From Sciurus carolinensis (Eukaryota; Chordata; Mammalia; Rodentia; Sciuridae), in contig NC_062219.1 in the NCBI RefSeq assembly GCF_902686445.1, positions 112,345,160 through 112,409,159 on the forward strand: a DNA stretch of 64,000 nucleotides, written 5' to 3'. The translations under genes were made by a program, and so were the position numbers. Positions 42,220-55,404 of the stretch are shown piece after piece; within the stretch, counting starts at the first letter, position 1, and each line of letters starts with the position of its first letter. The notes under the pieces were generated by a model. It saw only the letters and a program-made list of their open reading frames with translations, was not told where the DNA came from and did not search any database.

Positions 42220-42406
42220 AGGACATCTAGCAAATATTTGGAGAAATTTTTGGTTGTCAAAACCTGGAGGAGGGGTGTGCTACTGGCATCTCGTGGGCGG
42301 AGGTCAGGGATGCTGCTAATCATCCTACAATGCACAGGACAGCCCCAAGAAAGCATTATCAACACGAAAGGTCAGTCGTGCTGAGCCTGAGAAACACTGC
42401 TGCAGA
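42220..42406 (+). mobile_element. MER5A (hAT-Charlie nonautonomous DNA transposon) copy
   Basis: Long match to the MER5A body: ATTTTTGGTTGTCAAAACC, GTGCTACTGGCATCTCGTGG, AATGCACAGGACAGCCCC, ending TGAGAAACACTGCTG. An old fossil with no coding capacity. Confidence 0.85.
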
Positions 42407-45400
42407 AAACCCCAGTAGGGGAGTTGAGACCTCTGGGTTCCAGACTGAGAGTTGCTTTGGCACACTGAGGAGTCCTGGCTAACTCCCTTCCTCAATGCAT
42501 AAACCTGCTCTGCATCTACACAGATGAGGTCCTCTCTAGGTTTTGTGGTCCCAAGATCTGCCCACTGCCCTTCCTGGCTCCCACCTGTAATAAGCTAGGC
42601 AGCAGCATGGGGGCAGCAGTCACCACAGTGATCCATGGAGGTAGTAACCTTAGGTGGCCTTCTGGGCATAAAAACCAATCTCTTCCCACCCCCATCAACC
42701 TAAACAGAGCTGGGGGCAGAGGGAAGCCTTGCAGGCTAAAGCATGTGCTCCTACTGTCAGGACATGTCTTGGCCATAACTCCAAAAGGGCCTGGGGCAGG
42801 AAGAATGGGGTGGGGGCAGGGAGGGCGGGAAAGCAGTAGTCTCCCTTCTGTCTGGTCCCTCGTCTGGGGTGTTGGGAGGAGCTGGGGTGTGGCAGCACAG
42901 GCACGAGCCGCCAGCCTCCGCCCCTCTTACAGGAGTCAAAACATGTCCCCACAGGGCATAGGCAGCATACTCTGTTGGGCTGACTCCCTGCACAGGAATC
43001 CAGGCAGGCCTGAAAGGACAGTACATTCCTGGAGTGTGGGGGAGCAAACAAGTCACTACCACATGTCCCCTGAGGCTGCCCCTCCAGAGGCCGTGGGGTT
43101 TGGGTTCCCAAGGCCTGAGGAGAGGCCTACAAAGTACCAAAGCAGCCTAAATACCTGGGCTCTGATACTCGGCGGGTATACGTGTGGGTGTGCTTATGAG
43201 TTGGAAAGCCACAGGGCCAGGGACATGAGAATAAGGGAGCTAGGCAGTTGAGAGCTTCTAGAAACTCCATGGAAGGCTCCTGGGAGTTGGTCTCTATTTC
43301 TCCCTTCTTTTCAGAGGAACCATGTCCCTCCTATTTTTATCCCCTCTTCCTCCTTGGTCAGCTAAGGAGCCCCTCTCACCCGAAACATTCCTTTCTCTGT
43401 CCTCAGTCTCTTCTTCACTTTCCTACCCTATTCCTGCCAAAGCCCACACTGTCCTCTAGATTCCAGGTACTTGTGTGAGTGGTGGGGTGGAAGCAGGGGA
43501 AGGGAGGACATCAACATGCTCAGGTACCAGGTAACTTTACCTGTGAGCAGAGCCGCCTCACTGCAGGTCCCACACATAATGCAGCTCATCCTGCCTCATG
43601 ACCTTAAGTCCCTACTCCTGGGCAAGAGCACACATTTATTTCCAAGGCTTCCCTAGCTAAGAACATCTGGCTTGCTGAATAGAGCATAGTGTGGATGCAG
43701 CTGACAGTGAGATGAGCAGTAAATGCAGACAGGGACTTTGGGGGTGGTGAGAGGTTGTTCTCTCTCAGCCAGGGTCTATTCTCTTCAAACATGCCAGTCA
43801 TAGGGAAGGGAACACTCCCAACCAAGGAAGCAGGAAGTAAGCCCATGGGGGAGACGATCCACCAGGGTACCTGCAGTATTCCCTAACCCAAGTCCATCAG
43901 GGAGATCTGTGCCACTCCCTGCCCCTTGTCCATAAATACTAGGGCATGTTGGGACACCAGGCCCTAGCTCCAACTCCTGAAATCTGCTAAGCGCCCCAGA
44001 TTCAGCTCACAAGAGGCTCATAATTCTGGCACTAAAAAGGAACACAAAGGGCCTGGCAGCCCACTCTTCTGTACTGGAGAACAGACTCAAGGAAGAGTGA
44101 GAAACAGCTGGAAACCAGGTTCCCCAAGCTGGGAGAAGATAAAAGGGATGAACTGGGTAACTGGATGGCACTGCCACCAGGAAGACTCAGCTACCAGCAT
44201 GGACTCCACTGGCCACATCTCCTTCATCCAAAGGTTCTCCAGGTTGCCCTGGAGTGTTTAATCCTAAGGAGGACTCCCAATCCTATGGGAGGTCTCCAGG
44301 GAAAGCAGCTGGACAACTGAGAATGGGTCAAGGGCTGGGACAAGTAAGCTGCAGCCAAAGGCGGTCTCTGGGGCCTCTTGGCCTCTAGATGCTGAGTGGG
44401 GCTCCAGGCACCACCAAGAAAATGGTCTTCTAGAAGGTCGGGCAATGAATAGGGTAGAGTCCCTCTCCTATCCCCACCCAACCCACCTGAGCCTCAAGGG
44501 AACTGGGGCAGATGACTCAGGATGTGGGGCTACCAGATTGTGCTGGGTCTGTATTATAAGAACAGCTATGCCCTCGGAGAAGGGCTGAGGCCTTTCCAGG
44601 TGGAAACCCTGGCTGACCCAGCCTGACTTGGGGCACCTTCGGATGGACCTGCCAGCACTTTGAGGGAGACATCCAGGGTAGCAGCTGCCCCTCCTCATCC
44701 CCTGAAGGTGAAGCGAGCAGGAAAGAGGCTCTCCTTGTCCCTCACCACCCCTATTCCATCCCTCCTCACCTCAGCTCCACCTCCTGCCTCTGCTTCACGG
44801 CACTCATTCTTCACTTACTCAAAATCAGTTCGGAAGGAGAGGGTACCTCATATCTGCTGGGGCCTGGGTGGGGGATGGGGGTGATAGCTTTCTAATTGCC
44901 ATGTTGCAATCTGCCGCCTGTTGCCGCCTGCCCTGTATTAAATACCTTTCCCTGATTACAGCCCATGGGGCACGATTAGTTGCCTTCAGAGAACAAAGTC
45001 TACTTTCATTAGAAATGGGACTCAGCACGCACAGAGAACCTGCACTATGAACCCACTGAACAGCTGAGCAGAGTACAGAGATAGATGGAAGGCGCGACCT
45101 GTATCAGAAGCTGGCTGAGCAGTATTCTTTACTCAAAGGACAAAAAAGTATGCCAAGCTTCACTCTAACCAGAAGGGAATCACACCTGCCCCCTTTTGTG
45201 GATGTGTGCATATGACTGGGGCTTCCAACGTGGCCAGAGATGGCTGCTGCTGGAGACAGAGTGGGACAAGAGAAAAATCTCTTCAGAATTCCAACGCTAT
45301 CAGAACCCCTATCCTTGCTACTCCTCCCAGCAAACACCCTCTCAGGAGGCAAGAGCAAAAAGGTTCCAATCCAAGAGGTACAGATGCCCTCCCACTTCCT

Positions 45401-48200
45401 TCTGCAGTCCTTTCTGGGATCTGTCCAAGAAGGTTACAGGAAAGGAAGGGAGGTCTGAATATCCAATTTTCTGCCTGCTGAGGATTCAGAGACCACCCCC
45501 ACATTGACCCAGGAAAGAGAGACGAACAAATCCACAATGGATGTGGCTTTCTGGATTTTCAGCCTTCCCCCTTTGAACATCTCCAGCTCCCCCAGAACAT
45601 CTCTGCACTACCAGAGAGCACAACTCCACTGACCCACAGGGACCAACTGGCTCCCTCCTCCCCACATCACCAACACCTCCTTTAAGATATTATGCCCCAA
45701 CAGTTTATCTGGGTTCAGGGCATTTCTGAATCTACTGATAAGCCTTTCTGCTCACAGATATCAATAAATCAAGCAAGTAAAGGGTCAATGAACCCAATCT
45801 TCTGACTCAGGGAGGGTTCACACATCTCCACAAAAATCACGAGTTCCTCTTCATAATTCAAGGAAAGTCCGATGAAGGCTAGTAATTACTGCTTTTGAAA
45901 TGAAAGGAAAACCCAGCCTTATTGCAGAACATGCCAGGTGTGCTGTGTGCTGCCTTTTCCCCTTGGAACCAGCAAGAGATAGATAACACCAGTCCTTCTG
46001 AAAGCCCCTCATCAACCACTAAAACACAACTAGTCTGATCACACAGGGAATGGGGCCGACTCAGGGGGTGCCCTGAGTCTTAAGCCTTGACATAGAATGA
46101 GAGTTGTGCACCTTTGTGGGGCAGGACGACGCTTGCCACAAAAGCCTGTTTCTTGGCTGTTTCTTCAGCCTCTGAAATTCAAGCTCTGCCTCCAACTGAA
46201 GCCCCAAAACAAACCACCACAGTGAAAGGGCCAGACCTGTGACTAAGAGACCTAACAGTGCCCTGTGGATTGCTTCTGAAGATCCCCACCATCCTGTGCC
46301 ACAATATAGTCCCTCTCCAGCTGGACCACCTGTGAAAGGTAGAACAGTCCCCCAGCATGGCAAGCAGATCCTAGGAAAGCTGGGTTCAGCCACCCCCAGA
46401 AGTCTCCCCCTGGTGTTCCTCCCACTTGCCAGCAGCCCCCAGTTTCCGGCCTGCAGCTGTTCCTAAGATACATGAGCAAAGCCCTCAGCAATCCTGGGCG
46501 CGTGGCAGGCAGGCAGCCAACAGCTCACAGGGTGGGGCCTGGGCAGAGGTTCTGCTCTGGGTATATGACTAGGCTAGAAGATGCCAGTCTGTGCCCAGAC
46601 CAGCTCTTCTGCTTCTTCAACAACTATGCCTACCACCCCTCTGGGCAAGTACAACCTCACCCTCTTGGGACCAGCTGCCTGCAGTCCTGACCTGGCCCTC
46701 TGCCTACTCTAAAGTGAACAGACTGACAAGGTTTTGAAAGTCAAAAGGACAGTAATCATTTTGCCCCAGAATAATCCCGAGGACTCAGCACTCGTGCTAG
46801 TGACCTGTGAGAGCTCACCTGGTTCCCCGCCTGAGCAAACACCTCAAGTTTATCCACCTGACCTCTTAGCTAAGCACACACTTAATAGGAATAAAAGAGC
46901 TAAAGGCTTGATGATGGTCCAAGGTCCCCACAACAAAGGGAGGACCAAAAAGTCCCCAATTTCATAGTCAGCACTTGACATCAGACTCCAAGACTTCTCT
47001 GTATGAGTGTCCCTAAACCATGCCTCAACTCCAGGGCCATTCTGCTTTCTTGGTCAGAGCCAGGTCCCAAACCCCTCCAGCTTGCTAATTCCCTGCACCC
47101 CCTCCCATTTACACACACCCACCCCAGCTATTAGTCAGGTCCCTGCTTTCTCCCTCCCACCCCAACAGGAACAGAAGCCATCTCAAAGGCCTGAGGGTCG
47201 CCAGCTCCTCTGGTCAGCCTGCCAGCACTACACTGCCTCCAGAGCCTGGAAACAGTCTTCCTAAAGAGCTACCTGTGCGGATCAGCAGAGAGCACCAGGC
47301 AGCTGGCCTTTCCCGATACCTCCAGAGCCCTCTTACTTTCTCAAGCCTGGAGGAAGAAAGGCCTTGGGTGCCAGTCTGCACTCACCAGTCTCCCACTGAG
47401 GCCAGGACCTTTTCTGGGCCCAATGTGGAGTCCAAAGCCAAGTCCTGCCTCTGTCTGGCTGAGGCGCCCTTCCCAGTACTTCTCGGCTAAAGTCCACCTG
47501 AAGCTCCAATTGTGGAAATAGGCAGGGGCCCCAACTCCGCCCACTCCACCTCCCAAAGTGACAGTTGCCAATGAGAGCTTCGTCTCAGAGAGGTACCTGG
47601 TTCTGGGTTCCAGCTTTCAGTTGAAGGAGCTTTTCTCTTCTGCCCAGGGGCATCCCCAGTGCCAGGCTAACATTCTACTCAACCTCTCCACCCAGAAGAG
47701 AACTTGGCAGCTAATCCTAACTTCTTATCCTACTATGAAAGTAATGGAGACACTATCCAACCTTCTGCTCCTGACAAAAGGAGGAAATGCTCTGGTCTGG
47801 ACAAAAAGTACCTTTCCATCTAGCTCCAGCTGTGCATGATGCAGAAGCAGCATGGTAATCAGGGGGTAGCTCAAACCCTGGGGTGCTAAAAGCACAGACT
47901 GAACAGAAACTCTAACCAATTCTGTTCTGAGAGAGAACTGAGCACAGTGCTGAGGGGAGTGGGAAAGGGGTGCTGGAGTCCAGCAGCAGGCAGGCAGGCA
48001 GATGGGCAGGTGGTGTACACAGGACAGCTCACTGTCCTGGCCATAAAGGGGCACATCCCAACCCACAGCTGGCAGACTGGGATAATGGGAGATGGCACCA
48101 AATAAGTTGAGGAGAGGAAGCAGTTGGGCTGGGGGGAAAATGAAGGAGAGACACTGCCAGTGACACCCCAGGGTAGGTTAGCTGTCCAGGGTCAGACTCA
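42400..48200. other. TJAP1 5' intron sequence, largely unique
   Basis: A stretch of 5.8 kb with few recognisable repeats. Several long open frames occur on both strands (for example 42607-43251), but none shows conserved protein, splice support or codon bias. I see no gene other than the TJAP1 intron. Confidence 0.5.
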
Positions 48201-48201
48201 C

Positions 48202-48331
48202 AGGGTTAGTGTCTTCTCCCCAACCAGCCAGCTTTCCCGGTTAGCGCAGTTAGTGACAGACTCATGGCAGACGCCCTCCAGGCACTCCATATAAACAGAC
48301 AGCTTGGTTTGTGAGCAGCCCAACTCCGGAG
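48202..48331 (-). other. TJAP1: Second candidate noncoding 5' exon of TJAP1
   Basis: On the minus strand a long pyrimidine run ending TCTCTTTGCAG precedes CTCCGGAG. 130 bases later the sequence reads ACCCT followed by the strong donor GTGAGT. It is unique-looking sequence in a repeat-rich intron. I cannot confirm transcription. Confidence 0.38.
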
Positions 48332-48537
48332 CTGCAAAGAGAGAGCAGAGGAAGGGCCAAGCTGTGTGATGCCCACAGGTGCACACTGCACTCTCCTGCG
48401 TATTGCAGAACCACCTGTGGATTCACTACCACAGCCTTCGGGTTTTTGTGCCACCCATAAAGCATGCCAGGTGAAGCAGAGCACTCTGCCTCAGGCAACC
48501 AGGGAGTTGGGCTCACTGACCCAGAAAGAAAAAAGCG

Positions 48538-48718
48538 AGGCACTGTGATGCATGCCTCTAATACCAGAAATTCAGGAGGCTGAGGCAGAAGGATCACAAG
48601 TCGGAGGCCAGTTTCAGCAACTTACCAAGACCCTGCCACAAAATAAAAAATAACAAGGGCTAGGATACAGCTCAGTGGTAGAACATCCCGAGGTTCAATC
48701 CCCAGGATCCCCCAAATT
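48538..48718 (+). repeat. B1-dID dimeric SINE
   Basis: GCATGCCTCTAATACCAGAA left half, GGATACAGCTCAGTGGTAGA right half. Confidence 0.85.
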
Positions 48719-49983
48719 TTTAAACATAAAGAGAAAGAGAAGACACCTATTGTAGAAGGGAACACAGCTCCCAGTCTCCCTATTCCTTAATCGCTGATGC
48801 CAGGCTGCAGACTCTGAATGCTGGGTTGTACGAACAAAGGCCCCACAGCTGCAGCTGCCACCCAGGCCTGTGCCAGCAGAGTGCATCCCACTACCTCCCA
48901 CAGGCTCTGAGGGAAAGGGCTGGGAGAGAACCAGCTGAGGACCAAAGGCTGTGACAAGAGCTGTATGTGACAATGGAGTAGTGTGTGACCCAGCCCAGAG
49001 CAGGACCAGGCAAGGGAAAGGATGGCACACTGCCACTTTACAGTTCTGAGAGGGCCAGGAGGATAGCACTTCCCAGGGAACCAGCCCAAAAAGAACCTGC
49101 AGAGTGAGGATGAAGGCTACAGCCAGGCTCCCCAGACTCCAGGAGGGACTATTCTCCCCTCTCAGAAGGAGTAATGCAGAAAGGGGCTAGTTTGCCCATC
49201 ACAACAAGCCAGAGAACAGCAGCAACTCTTTCCTGAAACTTCCAGAAACACCACGGAGAAAGTGACACATCCCAGTTTAGGAAACGCAAGACAAATGCCA
49301 CCACAGCAGTGGAGTCATACAGGATGTGTCCTCTGGGGCGGCAGGACAGGAAATCTATAGCATATATTCCTGCAAACACAGGGAAAGCCAGGAAAGGGGT
49401 TCTCTTCCCTGTTCTTGGAAACCCTGTAGGCTCTGTGATAACCAGGGGAAAGGGAAAAACAGTAACCACCCTAACCCCACATGTGGGCCTGTCCTTCTCC
49501 CAAGCCTAGGGTCAAGATTCAAGCAGGTAGGAAAAGCCTCCAATAGGCTCCCCAATGGGCTCCTTAACTACAATCCCAGAGCTCAAAACAGCCAAGCATT
49601 ACGTAGACAAGAGACAACCATCTATAAGAGACACAACTCTTCTATAGGCCCTAACCGCTTTCCTAGTCTCATGAGAAAACCCATGTACTGACAGGCAACC
49701 TCCAGAACCTGCACCCATAAGAACTGTGAAAAACGCCAGTGGGGCAAGGTTTGCTTTCAAATGTGGAGGCAGCACATGACCTGGATAATTCAGTTTTAGA
49801 AGTGAGGGCCTCTTGTTGCACTAAAATCAAATAATTTTTCTCTTTTCCTAGTCAAAGATAAAAGAAATGAGGGAGAGAGACATGCACAACACGGGAGGCC
49901 TGAAGTCCACATTGCTAACCAACAATGCAGTCCCACTCTTGAACTCATAGCCAGTCCAAGAGAAACCTGGTCCTTCTTGTATT

Positions 49984-50164
49984 TATTTTCTTTTATTTTA
50001 TTGGTATTATGGATTGAACCCGGGGTGCTTTACCACTGAGTGACATCCCCAGTCCTAAATATTTTTATTTTGAGGCTAAGTTGCTGAGGCTGGCCTCAAA
50101 CATGTGATCCTCTTGCCTCAGCCTCCTGAATTGCTGGGTCAGCGGTGTGTGCCACCATACTGGC
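49984..50164 (-). repeat. B1-dID dimeric SINE
   Basis: Plus strand has a reversed ID half (TTGAACCCGGGGTGCTTTAC) and B1 half (AGTTGCTGAGGCTGGCCTCA). Confidence 0.85.
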
Positions 50165-50422
50165 TAATGAGATCGGGTCCTTCTGAAACCTAAGGCACAC
50201 AACACAATCCAGTCCGGTTGGCTCAGTTGGCTCGCGCAACCTCCTTTCAGATCTGCAAACAAACAATGCAGTTTACCACTCCTGCCAAGACCCATCAGCA
50301 AAGAAATGCCACTATGCAATGCACACTCACACACTGAGGAACTCAGGGGAAATTTCTTCACTTCGCTTTTAGCTACTGGTTTTATCCTTTTGATTCATCT
50401 GGGCATTAACATAAGTTGTAGT

Positions 50423-50571
50423 TGGAGCTGCGGCTGTAGCTCTGGGCTGTAGCTCAGTTGCAGAGCGTGCTTGCCTAGTGTCTGTGAGGCACGATCCTTA
50501 GCACCACATAAAAATAAAAAAAAATAAAGGCATCTGTCCATCTACAACAACAACAAAAAAACTTTAAAAAA
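50423..50571 (+). repeat. ID-derived SINE (STRID-like)
   Basis: CTGGGCTGTAGCTCAGTTGC body and CACATAAAAATAAAAAAAAA tail with CATCTGTCCATCTAC. GTTGTAGTT repeats at 50414-50422 and near 50572. Confidence 0.8.
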
Positions 50572-51230
50572 GGTTGTAGTTAACTCCGGCTCTAAGCAGG
50601 GAGCACACTATCCATACAACTAAGCAGGATGCAGGCGGCACTGAAAGGCCTTAAAGAGTAACAGAGGATGCCAGCAAGACTTTTTAGGACATGCTAATTA
50701 AGAAAGAAAAGCTACCCCCTTTTTTAACCCCTTCCTGCTGGCATAGAAGCCTGTCATTAGCACATAAAAAAGCTAAAGGGGGAGAGAGCTGAATCCAAGC
50801 ACCTGGCAGATTATTTAACCACATGAATTCAATGCTAGAAAATAATTAGTAACACTATTGTTAACAGTATCACCTTTTGTTTATGCAGGACCTTCCTTCC
50901 TGAGCTCAAAAGGCTTTGCCAGAAAGATCTTGTATACTTTAATCTCATCCAGGAGGATGGGCTGGGTCATGCAGGAGAGCTCAGCACTAATTACCTAGGA
51001 CCTAAATGCTCAGCCTTCAGTAAGACCTTGCCCATAAGAAGCTGCAGAGACAGATTTGCACTACAGTGAGGTGAGTGCTTTGGGATCACAGAGATGCAAT
51101 CGGCTGGGGCAGGGGTTTGAGGACGAAACAAGAAGGCAGCCCTGTAGAGAACTCACACTTCTTCCTCATCTCACTGCAAGCTCACACTGGAGTACTACCT
51201 GGTATTATACAAATAAGAGTTCTAGCAGGC

Positions 51231-51330
51231 CCAGAGGTGCATGTGCATGCCTGTAATCCCAGCTACTAGGGAGGCTGAGGCAGGAGGATCTAAAGTTCAA
51301 GGCCAGCCTGGGCAACTCAGTGTGGACAGA
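51231..51330 (+). repeat. B1 monomer
   Basis: GCCTGTAATCCCAGCTACTA GGGAGGC, ending at AGCCTGGGCAACTCAG with no ID half. Confidence 0.8.
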
Positions 51331-51938
51331 AGAGACAGTTAATAAGAGGTTTAAACCTCTGCAAACAAATTCCTTTGATATTTGCTGGGGACTGGTGCCC
51401 TAAGGACTACCCCCCAACAACTACATTAGAAACAAAAAGGCAAAGAATGGATTGTGACTCTGGATTACAAATCCTATTCTTGCAGGGGATCTCAGTTAAG
51501 CCTGTTCCATGGCACAAGAAGACCATCAAAGCCTTCAGAAAATTGGGGCCAAGAAGCCTGGCTTCCTCAGTGCCTGCATGTGTTCCATCAGTCTCACCCA
51601 ACATTTTTCAGTCCATAAAGTATCAAGGAACATGGTCCTGAAACACTCCATCCAGTCATCCACGGCATGCAACCTTCTGTCTAACCAGTCTTAATTATAT
51701 TATGAACACACGTCTACTAGTCTTACTTGTATCCACAGGTCACCACCAACCAGGACTGGGGAAAGCAGCACATTGTGATCCTTCCCAGAAGACATCACAG
51801 CACAAGAGATGGGTAGACACACCAACAATCTTATTTTGCATAGGCTGCTCCCTGATGGTATTCCCAGGCTCATCTTTGTTACTGCTTCATAGAAAGAAGA
51901 GTATCTCAAATTCACCCCCAACTCAAAAATGTTTCTGG

Positions 51939-52070
51939 CTGGGCTGGGGCTCAGTGACAGCCCTTGCTAGCATGTGTGAGGCACTGGGTTCTATCCTTAG
52001 CACCACATAAAAAATACAACAAATAAAATAAAAGCATGCTGTCCATCTACAGCTACCAAAAAAAAAATAG
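51939..52070 (+). repeat. ID-derived SINE (STRID-like)
   Basis: GGGCTGGGGCTCAGTGACAG body and CACATAAAAAATACAACAAA tail. GTTTCTGG repeats at 51931-51938 and 52071-52078. Confidence 0.8.
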
Positions 52071-52154
52071 TTTCTGGTTACATGACAGAAATCAAAAGGC
52101 TTATTCTAGCTTGAATAAAACAAAGCCTTTTTATATCCAACAGTTTTCCAAAAT

Positions 52155-52330
52155 GGGATTCATTCATTCAACAAATACATACCGAGTATCCTTTATATGC
52201 CAGGTACCATGCGATGTGCTATGACCTCATTATCTCTAATATTCAATAATCCTGCAAAAAAGACCACAGCACCTTAATTGTATAGAGGAAAAGACCAAGA
52301 ATCCTACTGGTTGAGAAACTTGCCCAAGTC
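52155..52330 (-). repeat. MIR/L2-age fragment
   Basis: TTCATTCAACAAATACATAC ... ACTTGCCCAAGTC is MIR-like in reverse; diverged. Confidence 0.45.
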
Positions 52331-52480
52331 AGGCACGGTGGTGAAGTCTATAATCTCAGGAAGTGTGAGACCCTGTCACAAAATAAAGTTTTAAAAAGGG
52401 GACTAGGGATGTAGCTCAGTGGTAGAGCTCTCCTGGGTTCCATCTTCAATACCACAAAAAAGAAAAAGAAAAAAAAAAAA
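52330..52480 (+). repeat. B1-dID dimeric SINE with shortened B1 half
   Basis: The left half runs from TCAGGCACGGTGGTGAAGTC straight to GAGACCCTGTCACAAAATAA; the right half GGGATGTAGCTCAGTGGTAG is complete. Confidence 0.8.
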
Positions 52481-53214
52481 CTGGTTAAATGTACGACTGG
52501 TTAAATGACCACCAGGATTTCAACAGTTCTATTCGGCTCCAAAATCAGACTATCACACTGCTCATAACCCCTCCTGTACCAACTCCTCCACCCAGGATCA
52601 GGAGAGTTCCTACTCTGCAGGAGATCAGCCTAGTGAAAGAGACAAACAGGACTCACAGTTCAATATGGTGCCAGAACAGAGGTTCAAACCTAGTGCTGCT
52701 GGGGGTCAAGGAAAGGAAAGCAAGGAAGGCTTCTCATGGGAGAAGACAAAAGAGCTGGGTCTTAGAAAATGAGCAGTTTGAGACAGAGGTGAGTATTGTG
52801 GATTGAGCAAGGTACACAAGCAAAGAGGATGGCCATCACAAGCTGAGGAACAGTGAGGAATTTAAGAGCTCTAAAGCACAGGGCAGATGAAGTGGAATGG
52901 CAACAATTCATTTTAAAGGACTGGGTTTGGGCCAGAATGTAAAGGGTCTTTTGCCTGGCGAGATCAAGAATATGAACTTTAACTTAAATAAGGGAGAACC
53001 CACAGTATTTCTAAGGAAAGAGGGTTTTTTGTTTGTTTCAAAGGCAGAGAGGTTTATTTAGGAAGCAGATAAACATCCAAGGGAGAATATGCATTATCTT
53101 CAGAGTGAAAAGTCAAGTATTTTTAATAGGAAAGTAATTTTGACAGCAGCATGAAAGACAGACTGGAAGGAGAAGAGAATGACTACCATATTTCAATCAT
53201 TCTGCATTTACCAC

Positions 53215-53990
53215 GATATAATAAAGTACCTATTAAATGCCCAGTACCATCCTAAATGCTAGAAATACAGTAGTAAATGAGACACAGTCTCTGTTCTCAC
53301 AGCATTTACCGTCTTGTGAAAAGCAGACAAGTAAACAGGCAAATAAGATACAGCATTAAGTGTAAGAAGCAAGTACAGAAGAGGGGCACTAAAGGTAAGT
53401 GGGATACTAAAGAAAATGTTTTAGTCAGGTTTTGTGTTGTGTGACCAAAATTGTTCTTGACCCAACAAGAACAACTTAAGAGGAGGAAAATTTTATTTGG
53501 TGCTCACAGATTTTAGAGGCCTCAGGCCATAGACGACTGACTCCACTGCTCTGGGCCCAAGATGAGGCAGCACATCACGGGGGAAGGGCAGGGCAGCAAG
53601 GAAGTAGAGAGAAGGGAAGGGGCCACAGGGAAGATGCACCCTTCCAGGGCATTCCCTCAGAGACCCACCTTCTCTAACCATCGGCCTACAATTACCACCC
53701 AATCGGTCCATTCAAACTAGGATAGGATGATTAGGTTACAGATCTCACAATCCAAACATTTTACCTCTAAACATTCCTGCATTAACAGGACACTGTTAAT
53801 GGTGGACACTTCATATCCAAACCATAACAGGAAGAGATGTTTTAAATTGAGACCTGAAGGACAAAAAAGGTAAAGGGACCAGAGGGAAGAGGTCAGGAAA
53901 TGCAGGCAGTAGCACCAGTGTGCACAAGAACCCAGAAGCTGGAAATAATAAGCAAAGCTCAGAGAGCTGTTAAGAAGATGGATCCAGATG
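53215..53990. repeat. Ancient interspersed repeat (L2-age) split by an LTR
   Basis: The flanks 53215-53416 (CTAAATGCTAGAAATACAGT ...) and 53830-53990 (GAGACCTGAAGGACAAAAAA ...) read as one old repeat interrupted by the LTR at 53417-53829. The family assignment is tentative. Confidence 0.4.
53417..53829 (-). mobile_element. Solo LTR of the ERVL-MaLR type
   Basis: On the minus strand it begins TGTTATGGTTTGGATATGAA, carries AATAAA before a TTTTCCTCCTCTTAAGTTGT-like run, and ends CTGACTAAAACA. TG...CA ends and this layout are typical of mammalian MaLR LTRs. It is an old noncoding relic with no internal retroviral genes. Confidence 0.75.
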
Positions 53991-54133
53991 AGAAATAAAG
54001 GCTCAGGTGCAGAGATCTTTGGCACTCCAATTACAGTTGTAAAGAAGAAGAAGGAATTAGTTTCAAAGATGATGCCTGAACAAGGGCCACTCTGAGAAGA
54101 AACTGATTTACACAACAGAAATGGTATAAGGGG

Positions 54134-54213
54134 GGCTGGGGAGATAGCTCAGTCAGTAGAGTGCTTGCCTTGCAAGCACAAGGCTCTGGGTTCGATCCCC
54201 AGCACTGCAATAA

Positions 54214-54240
<27 letters not shown>
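54134..54240 (+). repeat. ID SINE, young, with long target-site duplication
   Basis: GGGCTGGGGAGATAGCTCAG start, intact GGTTCGATCC, poly-A. GAAATGGTATAAGGGG flanks it at 54118-54133 and 54241-54256. Confidence 0.9.
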
Positions 54241-54244
<4 letters not shown>

Positions 54245-55404
54245 TGGTATAAGGGGAAAGTGACTCAAAATTCACCCGCTCTCACCCTGTGATTCAATTC
54301 TTTGCTAAAATGTGACCTGAATCCAGAAAGTCTAAGGATGTCTACTAAAACACACAGGTGTACTCTATGAAGATAACACATTTCAGCACCATGACTTAGG
54401 ACACTACCCTGGGATGCATGGCTCCTAAGTTAACAGAGGAAGGGAGCAAGACCAACAAGATGTCATTTGCCTCTCAAAATCACAGATGCCGCAACAAATA
54501 GAAAAGTTCACTAGAAGCCTGGGTCAGAGTTCCCAGGGAAAGCCCAAAGTCCTGGGCCCCCAACTCCCCTGAAATCTGGTTAAGACAACCAGAAGCATAG
54601 CCTACTCTGATAGCAGGGTAGAAAGACATTTACTGAAGAAAAAGATGGGCCTGAGGGCATATTAAGTAGACAGAACATGACTCAGAAGAAGAACAGGTCT
54701 TAAATACAGGAAAGGAAAGTCAGTCAATCAAACCTTGGGCACACCTCTGCCCCCAGGCTGCACGCAGCCTCCTGCCTTGCTAAAGGGAAAGAGAGTTGAG
54801 CACTGCCAGGGTCATTATCAGACAACAGAGGCTTCAGCAGAAGCACATCTGTTTTCCATTTCACCTTATGCTGAATGGAGGAAGCTGTTTAAAATGCCTC
54901 CTTTTTTTTCTCCTGTGTAGGTTGCTATTTGCTATTTTTAAAAGAAAGACTACAACTAGACTGTCTATGAATTTAATGCCGTGGAAGTGCTCCTATCAGT
55001 AATCAGTCAAAAATAAACCTTATGTTGGCATCTTATTACCCCCACCCCAGCCTCTTTTAAGGCACGCTTAGAGTGGATTTGAGTCTGCTCATTCAACCCA
55101 GGCCCACGGTTTTCCAAAGGGCAGTCACCAAGTTGAATCATGAACAGAGAGACCAGATTTGGCTAACACAGCAATGCAGGCTCCTTTCACCACTTTCCCT
55201 GCACCAGTTATTATTTCTGAGAAGAGGGCTGTGATGAAGAACTTGGACCTCCCCACCAATGAAGTTTTAAATTAACCAATTAAGTTTTTCACTATAATAC
55301 AGGTATACATCTAACCATCAATACAGACAAACAGGAACCAGGATATAGGCAAACAAACGAGAAATACAAATTGGCATTAGGCATATTAAAAGTTAACTTC
55401 ACAG

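Noticed and set aside
42607..43251. 214-residue open frame in the TJAP1 5' intron
   Set aside because: No recognisable domain or splice support; matched by an equally long antisense frame (42695-43111), as expected for GC-rich intron.
52180..52200. U12-like GTATCCTTT donor in the TJAP1 intron
   Set aside because: It lies in a MIR-like repeat on the strand opposite TJAP1 and has no matching exon or branch site.
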